This document shows positions 58,714 through 64,000 of a DNA stretch of 64,000 nt, piece by piece. Under the pieces are notes generated by a model that was not told the origin of the DNA, made no database searches, and saw only the letters and a list, made by a program, of their open reading frames with translations. Made by a program: the position numbers and the translations under genes. The stretch comes from Burkholderia sp. WP9 (GTDB lineage Bacteria > Pseudomonadota > Gammaproteobacteria > Burkholderiales > Burkholderiaceae). How positions within the stretch are numbered: position 1 is the first letter of the stretch; every line of letters begins with the position of its first letter. The stretch spans positions 4,154,001 through 4,218,000 of the forward strand of contig NZ_FNTG01000001.1 of assembly GCF_900104795.1 (NCBI RefSeq), in the 5' to 3' direction.

Positions 58714-60966
58714 TTATTTGGTCGTCGATTCGTTTGTCGCAGACCGCGCAGTACTTCGAGCGAATGCCAAGGCGCCGTCAATATCGAGATGCGTCGATGC
58801 GAACGCGGCGCGCTTCACGGACATCGGTAGCGCCCAGTCCCATTTTTCACGGTCAAGATTTTCTATCTCGGCTACGGTCTTGATGGCGGTCGGCTGGTCT
58901 AACTGACCAATCTGAAGTAGAGCTTCGGTCACGCGCTCTGGGCTGCCGTTCGACACGCCGATGACTGCGCCATTGTTAAACGCGTCGAGTTTGTTGGCAC
59001 GTAGCAGCAGGACCAGAGCGTCGTTGAGATAATCGCCTTGCCACGTGGCAATAAAGGTACCCGAGCCCTCTCGGAAGATGACGGTCCGTTCCAGTGACGC
59101 TTCGGCATAGTATCGACGCGCCTCTCGCAGCATTCCTTGGCCCGCGGCGTCCAGAAACAATACGGGTTCCGCGCCCGCCAGAAGACGCCGCATTTCGCGC
59201 CGCACCTCGTCATGAACCATCGCGCCGTTGCCATCAAATTGCGGCGGAGCGCCACCTTTGTCGGGTGTTACGTAAATCGTCTTTCCTTCTTGGTCGACTT
59301 CTTCGACACGCCAGCGCCGTCCGCCAAATATCAAGCCCTGACCCTTGGTCAGCGGGTGGGCCACTGGGACGCTTCCAAGCTGGCGTCCACCAGCAATCAC
59401 CCGAAATTCTTCATCGCTTGCGAAAGCCGAATAGAACTCGTAGTGGTTGACCAGTTTTTCACCGACCCCGCCGTGAAGCAGCAGCCCGTTTGACGATTGG
59501 ACAAGAAGGTCCAGCTTGCCCAGATTCTGCAAGACCTCCGTGAATGAGGACTTATCTATTGCCTCGAACGTACCACTGGCTATCAGGCTGGCCCAAAGCT
59601 CTGCGGCCGTACACCCGCCACGCTCTGCGATGCTGGACAGAATTTGCTGGATTAGAGTCGACGCATGCATTCCGCCAACCCTCGGCGGCTCGAACCATCC
59701 TCGCATCAACAGACTTACCATCGCGACTGACTGGACCAGACTTTCCCGTATCCGGTCGGAAAAATCGGAATCCGCCTTCAGCTCCGATTCGACGCAGTAC
59801 CCGCGCAAGATTGCCGGTTCGCCCTTGCGCCGGCCTGAGCGCCCGAGACGCTGACGGAGGCTCGCTACCGATGGCGGTGCGCCAATCTGCGCGATGCTCT
59901 TTACTGTACCGATGTCGATACCGAGTTCCAGCGTTGTAGTGCAGATGGCGCTCGCCGGCCTGGTACCGTCCTTGAGTGCTTGCTCCGTGTCCTCGCGGAG
60001 CTCCTTCGACAGGCTTCCATGGTGAGGCCAGAACTCGTTCGGATATCCGTCTCTTTCGCAAGCGCGGCGCAAAAGGTCGGCATAGGTTTCGACGAGCCGC
60101 CGGCTGTTGGGGAATATGAGATTGTTTGAGCCACGCAGCGACTTGTACAGCTGGTTCGCGACGTCGACGGTACTTCCGGGGACCGCATCCTCCAGCACCG
60201 AATTTTCTAAATCGGGTTCCAGTTCGATTCTGGGCGGTCGGAGGACAAATCCTTTTATCAGGACCTTCAGTTCCTGACCGCCGCTCTTCGATTCGATGAC
60301 CTCGACCGCGGTGTCGTGGCCAGGCCGAAGGAATTGCGCTGCAAGCTGCATGTCGCCGAGCGTGGCGGAAAGTCCAACGCGAGGAACCCGCCGTCCGCAT
60401 GTGCGCTCGACCCGGTGCATCAGTGACTGGAGCTGCTTTCCGCGCTCAGACCCAATGAACGCATGCAATTCATCGACAACGATGTAGCGCAGCGCGCCGA
60501 ATGTTGCCTGCAAGGACGAACCACGATTGACAAACATCGCTTCGAGAGACTCGGGCGTTATCAGCAGAACACCTTTTGGATTCCTAAAGAATCGCTGCTT
60601 GCGGCTCGCTGACACGTCTCCGTGCCAACCAATCACGGGAATCTCAAGTTCTTCGCAAAGGTCATTCAATCGCGACCATTGGTCGTTGATAAGGGCCTTC
60701 AACGGGCTGATATAGAGCACCGACCCGGTACACGACTCGTCGTGCAGCAAATTCGACAGAATGGGAAGGAACGCAGCTTCCGTTTTCCCGGCCGCTGTCG
60801 CTGCGGCGATGATGACGTCGCGGTCTGCATTGATGAGCGCGGGAACGGCGCGCTCCTGCGCGTCGCGTAGCTCGGTCCACCCCTCCCTCCAGACCCAATG
60901 TCGAATCTTTTCGTGGAGCAGGTCGAAGCTTCGGGAGTCAGCCGAGGCGGAAGCTGGCGAATTCAT
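58714..60966 (-). CDS. Lhr-like DEAD/DEAH helicase (BrxHI-like)
   Basis: A 750-residue superfamily 2 helicase. The ATG at 60966 lies within the end of the BrxD-like gene (29-base overlap), preceded by GAGGGTGACG. Motifs in order: Q-like region, Walker A AAATAAGKT (residues 54-62), YISPLKALINDQ, the DELH box (165-168), GLSATLGD, then motif VI in LRQRLGRSGRRKG. A Lhr-type winged helix and C-terminal domain (GGRRWRVEEVD) follow. BrxHI helicases of this type accompany BrxD in some BREX variants; that link is by family resemblance. Confidence 0.85.
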   Translation of the reverse strand: MNSPASASADSRSFDLLHEKIRHWVWREGWTELRDAQERAVPALINADRDVIIAAATAAGKTEAAFLPILSNLLHDESCTGSVLYISPLKALINDQWSRLNDLCEELEIPVIGWHGDVSASRKQRFFRNPKGVLLITPESLEAMFVNRGSSLQATFGALRYIVVDELHAFIGSERGKQLQSLMHRVERTCGRRVPRVGLSATLGDMQLAAQFLRPGHDTAVEVIESKSGGQELKVLIKGFVLRPPRIELEPDLENSVLEDAVPGSTVDVANQLYKSLRGSNNLIFPNSRRLVETYADLLRRACERDGYPNEFWPHHGSLSKELREDTEQALKDGTRPASAICTTTLELGIDIGTVKSIAQIGAPPSVASLRQRLGRSGRRKGEPAILRGYCVESELKADSDFSDRIRESLVQSVAMVSLLMRGWFEPPRVGGMHASTLIQQILSSIAERGGCTAAELWASLIASGTFEAIDKSSFTEVLQNLGKLDLLVQSSNGLLLHGGVGEKLVNHYEFYSAFASDEEFRVIAGGRQLGSVPVAHPLTKGQGLIFGGRRWRVEEVDQEGKTIYVTPDKGGAPPQFDGNGAMVHDEVRREMRRLLAGAEPVLFLDAAGQGMLREARRYYAEASLERTVIFREGSGTFIATWQGDYLNDALVLLLRANKLDAFNNGAVIGVSNGSPERVTEALLQIGQLDQPTAIKTVAEIENLDREKWDWALPMSVKRAAFASTHLDIDGALAFARSTARSATNESTTK

Positions 60967-62236
60967 CGTCACCCTCGGTCGCAACGTCAGCCACGCCTCC
61001 TGTATCCTTCTCGACTTCGAGCGTCCCAATCAACTGCCGCCAGTCAGCCGACGGATTTTGTTCCAGAACCGCTAACAGGTTAATGAACGCCGTTATCGTC
61101 GTGCGCGGTGTTCTGAAATAGGTGTCACCGAGCCGCATGGCGCAATGCGCCATGAAGGCTGGAATCGCTTCCTGCGGCAAAATCGCCTTGGTCGCGTCGC
61201 CGAACGCGTGGACGATGCGAATCTTATCCAGGAGGACATAAAAGTCCTCAGGCGTAAGGCTGGCCAGCCGTATCACCGGACCGGTGTAGTCGACAAAACC
61301 ATTCGTGGCGAACGTGTTTTCGGCAAGCCGCGACTGAAGGGCGGTGTAGCTATAGAGCCCTCGCTTTGTATCGAGCAGAAACTCGGGGGTACCCCCAAGA
61401 ACGAACCCCAATCCTTCTGCAGACCCCTGGAGCGAATCGTTGAGAATCCGCAAAATTTGTTCGTAGTTCGAGTTCCGCGCCTGGACGTTCGCGAGTTTGT
61501 ACAGGTTCACCAGTTCATCGAGGCACACCATCATCCCGCCGTACCCGGCGAGTTTGACAAACCGAGCCATGAGCTTGAGTTGGTCGTACACCGATGCGTC
61601 GTCGATGATGGTGCGAACCCCGAGTGCCGCCCGGGCATCGGTCTTGGTGGAGAACTCGCCGCGCAACCAGCGAATCGCATCGCCCTTGAGTTGCTCGTTT
61701 CCTTCGTCGAATCCGCGGCAGTATGCTGCGATAACGTCGGCGAAGTCGTATCCGTTGACCATCTCGGTCAAGTGATTGAGCTGCAGGCGAATCACCTCCT
61801 CGCTCGTTCGCCCCGAGGCCTTAGCCTCGGTTTTGGCCTGCCCAATGAACTTCTCTACAATACCCGCGAGCGCACCGCCGTCAGGCTTCGTGCGAGTCGA
61901 CATGTTCTTCGCCAGTTCGGCGTACAGTGAACGTGCCTGACCACCGGAGGCATGCAATCTTCTATCAGGGTTCAGGTCCGCATGGACCGTGACCAGCTTC
62001 TTCTCGAGTGCGATGGCCCTGACGAGATTCAGAAAGAAGGTCTTCCCAGCGCCATATTCGCCGACCACCACCCTGAAGCTCGAGCCGCCGTCCGCGACAC
62101 GACCGATGTCCTGAATCAAAGCTTCGAGCTCTTTTGCGCGGCCAACCTGGATTAGGTGTTGCCCGATGCGGGGAACGACGCCGGCGCGAAGGGACTGAAG
62201 AACCGCATCGCGGTCCTTCGGACGAATTGTTGTCAT
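60938..62236 (-). CDS. BREX-type ATP-binding protein (BrxD-like, DUF2791)
   Basis: A 432-residue P-loop ATPase. Walker A is VVGEYGAGKTFFL with GEYGAGKT at residues 59-66; Walker B is GGMMVCLDELVNL. Other family features are GTPEFLLDTKRGLYSY, LRIRLAE-like SRLAENTF and the conserved LTPEDFYVLLDKI. The N-terminus (RAGVVPRIGQHLIQVGRAKE) is typical of BrxD. Its ATG overlaps the TerB-N gene stop by four bases, and its end overlaps the helicase start, so three genes are translationally coupled. Confidence 0.85.
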   Translation of the reverse strand: MTTIRPKDRDAVLQSLRAGVVPRIGQHLIQVGRAKELEALIQDIGRVADGGSSFRVVVGEYGAGKTFFLNLVRAIALEKKLVTVHADLNPDRRLHASGGQARSLYAELAKNMSTRTKPDGGALAGIVEKFIGQAKTEAKASGRTSEEVIRLQLNHLTEMVNGYDFADVIAAYCRGFDEGNEQLKGDAIRWLRGEFSTKTDARAALGVRTIIDDASVYDQLKLMARFVKLAGYGGMMVCLDELVNLYKLANVQARNSNYEQILRILNDSLQGSAEGLGFVLGGTPEFLLDTKRGLYSYTALQSRLAENTFATNGFVDYTGPVIRLASLTPEDFYVLLDKIRIVHAFGDATKAILPQEAIPAFMAHCAMRLGDTYFRTPRTTITAFINLLAVLEQNPSADWRQLIGTLEVEKDTGGVADVATEGDDEFASFRLG

Positions 62237-64000
62237 GAGGCTAGCCTTTGTGCAAATTCCTGATTGATTTCGACTGGGTCATCGCCGTCAGTCAGCGGTT
62301 CGTCCCAGTGGTCCAGCGAGGCTTCGTTTACCTGTTCAATTGCGCCGTCGAGCATCAGTTCCAGGTCCGATGCCGCGTCAGAGAGCTCCGAGCGAGTCCA
62401 TGACGGACGTGACAGCAAAAGGCGCAAGAACGTCGAGTGCGCCTCGTCTAGTCCTAGCAAGCTTGCAGAGCCCGTCTGCCGCTCCGCGGTTTCCTGGACC
62501 GGTTCCGCAACCGGGACCTCTTCTGCAAACACATCAGCCAATAAGGCGGAGACTTTCGCTGTTTCCTTCTGGAGCGCTTCGATTCTCGTGGTATCTAGCG
62601 TAAAAGCCGGTTGCGCCGACCCGCTCGGCGCCTTCTCAGGACCGGTCGAAGGCCGCAGCGTACTAGAAGAACCGACAACAGTGTTGCCATGCAGGTCTCC
62701 GTAGAGCCGCTGAGGGTCGAGACCAAGCATTTGATAGAGTTTTTCCAGCATTTTTACTTCGGCCGTTGACACGAAGCCATCTGCATTTGCTGTCTGCACG
62801 AGCAGAGTCGCGACTGCAACCTTCGCCTCTGCAGAAAGCGGTTCAAGCCGCTTCTTCAGGCTCGCGGGGGTAGGCGGCTGAGCAATCTGCACCGCGGCGC
62901 GAGCTTTAAGCCTGTCCTGTTGCCGGGACGTCAATTGCGGCCACGACTCAATCCGGCGATGAATCAATGCAACTTCCTGCTCGGACGCGTTGCCGTCAGC
63001 CATCGCAATCGATGCCGCCATGTCCACCATTAGCCCGAACGTCAGGTAACTCTCGTCAACGAAATTTGTTGAGTCACTTGGAGGCGTTGCATACAGCCCA
63101 ACATAGTCGGCACTCTTCGGCGTCCGGCCCGAAATTCGCACATCCGGCTCAATAGCAACACCGGCCTCTCCTAACACGCGGGCGAAATCGGTCAGCTTGT
63201 CGCGCGTGATGTTGCCAGACGCCTTGAATTGTTCGAACAAACCGCCAAAAGTCGTCACCACTGTCTTGCTGCCAACAGCTGAAGCAAGTGACTCGAGCTC
63301 CAGACGAGCGCTCTCTGGCCACAATTCGACCGGCAACGTGAGTGCGCTTTCCAGCGAGCCCTTCGCATCTGGATTCCGGCCAAGAAATCTGCTGTACGCA
63401 TCGAGCGAGTCGGAGCACTCGTTGACCAGTTGCTGAAGCTTGTTCCTTGGCCCCGTCACGGCCGCAATGTCAGGCAGCGACGTAATGTAATCGGGGTACT
63501 CGATGCCCTGCAGTGCAGGGAAGGCGGCTTGCGCGGACACCTTCAGCTTTGTCTTGTTCGCCGTCAGCTTCATGCCATCGCGGAATTGCTCCCGGTATTT
63601 CCGTTGGAACAGTTGACGAAATTCATCCTCGCAGCGAGTCACGGGGGTTCGCTTATATACGCCACCGTCGCCAAGCGCCCAGGCAAGTGCCCAATCTGAA
63701 GGCACCGGCTTCTTATCGACCGCAGCCTGACCAAACGCAACGCGTATGCTCAGTGGTACCTCGAACGCGCTGCTAATTGTCCCCGGCACCTGGTCGTACT
63801 GGCGCTGAGGGTGGGTCAGATAGACACAAATGAACTCGAGCAGGCCATCGATGTGCACGGTCCGCAAAACGTTCGAATAAACCGATTTCAGACGCTTCAG
63901 TTCACTTGCGATGGTTTCAAATTCGGCTTTTTGCACCTTTCCCTGAATTCCGTCGAAAAGGACACGCCTCTCAATACCGTACAAGTAAAAAAGGGCAAAG
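62233..64000 (-). CDS. TerB-N domain protein (5' truncated by window end)
   Basis: About 588 residues are visible; the frame is open to base 64000 (reading FALFYLYGIERRVL at the edge), so the start lies beyond the window. A start at the TTG at 63984 would be an artefact. The TerB-N domain occupies the visible N-terminus. TerB-like helical domains follow (VDMAASIAMADGNASEQE, then LVQTANADGFVSTAEVKML, with acidic metal-binding-like residues), then a proline/serine-rich linker and a TerB-C-like helical C-terminus. It is the first visible gene of the operon with the BrxD-like ATPase. TerB domains recur in stress and defence systems. Confidence 0.8.
   Translation of the reverse strand, partial: FALFYLYGIERRVLFDGIQGKVQKAEFETIASELKRLKSVYSNVLRTVHIDGLLEFICVYLTHPQRQYDQVPGTISSAFEVPLSIRVAFGQAAVDKKPVPSDWALAWALGDGGVYKRTPVTRCEDEFRQLFQRKYREQFRDGMKLTANKTKLKVSAQAAFPALQGIEYPDYITSLPDIAAVTGPRNKLQQLVNECSDSLDAYSRFLGRNPDAKGSLESALTLPVELWPESARLELESLASAVGSKTVVTTFGGLFEQFKASGNITRDKLTDFARVLGEAGVAIEPDVRISGRTPKSADYVGLYATPPSDSTNFVDESYLTFGLMVDMAASIAMADGNASEQEVALIHRRIESWPQLTSRQQDRLKARAAVQIAQPPTPASLKKRLEPLSAEAKVAVATLLVQTANADGFVSTAEVKMLEKLYQMLGLDPQRLYGDLHGNTVVGSSSTLRPSTGPEKAPSGSAQPAFTLDTTRIEALQKETAKVSALLADVFAEEVPVAEPVQETAERQTGSASLLGLDEAHSTFLRLLLSRPSWTRSELSDAASDLELMLDGAIEQVNEASLDHWDEPLTDGDDPVEINQEFAQRLAS

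Noticed and set aside
55974..64000. A complete BREX locus
   Set aside because: BrxD-like and BrxHI-like genes are present, but no methylase, PglZ, BrxA, BrxB or BrxC is seen in the window; upstream sequence is not available.

Overview
The window looks like the chromosome of a Burkholderia/Paraburkholderia-type betaproteobacterium. This rests on the high GC content, the division and cell-wall (dcw) gene order, and the neighbourhood lpxC / DUF721 / secA / argJ / DUF815 ATPase / Nudix / yacG / zapD / coaE / pilD / pilC / pilB. No species call is possible from sequence alone.

Bases 1 to about 30,500 are core chromosome. A tightly packed plus-strand dcw run (murF, mraY, murD, ftsW, murG, murC, ddl, ftsQ, ftsA, ftsZ) makes lipid II and builds the division ring. 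A peroxiredoxin and lpxC (lipid A synthesis) follow. Next come a minus-strand DUF721/DciA-like gene, a group II intron with its reverse transcriptase/maturase sitting just upstream of secA, then secA, argJ, a DUF815 ATPase and a Nudix hydrolase. A minus-strand run holds yacG, zapD, coaE and the type IV pilus genes pilD, pilC and pilB. A CorC/HlyC-type CBS membrane protein ends the core.

At 30,522-30,566 lies a 45-base 3' fragment of a minus-strand tRNA-Pro (anticodon CGG) without its 5' half. This is what remains at the distal end when an element integrates into the 3' end of a tRNA gene. From here to the right edge everything looks like an accessory island that continues beyond the window.

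The island carries small HTH regulators, recombinases and a series of putative defence modules. (1) An XRE-HTH/dynamin-like P-loop protein. (2) A 1.37-kaa STAND-like NTPase with a C-terminal PD-(D/E)XK nuclease-like motif, lying between a decayed and an intact copy of the same unusual tyrosine recombinase family. (3) A block of small genes: a HAD-like protein lacking its nucleophile, a DUF6088-like protein with a small helical partner, and a DUF2442-like protein. (4) A Septu-like ATPase/HNH pair whose ATPase gene is split by an IS3-family element; removing the IS and one copy of a 3-bp repeat restores the frame exactly. (5) A protein with three H-NS DNA-binding domains and a histone-H1-like tail. 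(6) A PD-(D/E)XK protein next to a KAP-type NTPase. (7) At the right edge, a minus-strand operon of a TerB-N protein (cut by the window end), a BrxD-like ATPase, a BrxHI/Lhr-like helicase and a zinc-hook SMC/RecN-like ATPase.

Module 7 is the best candidate for an under-described system. It has two BREX-type components, but no BREX methylase or PglZ is visible, and a TerB-N and an SMC-like protein take their place. Module 2 and the IS-split Septu-like pair are the next most interesting. All defence assignments are inferred from domains and context.
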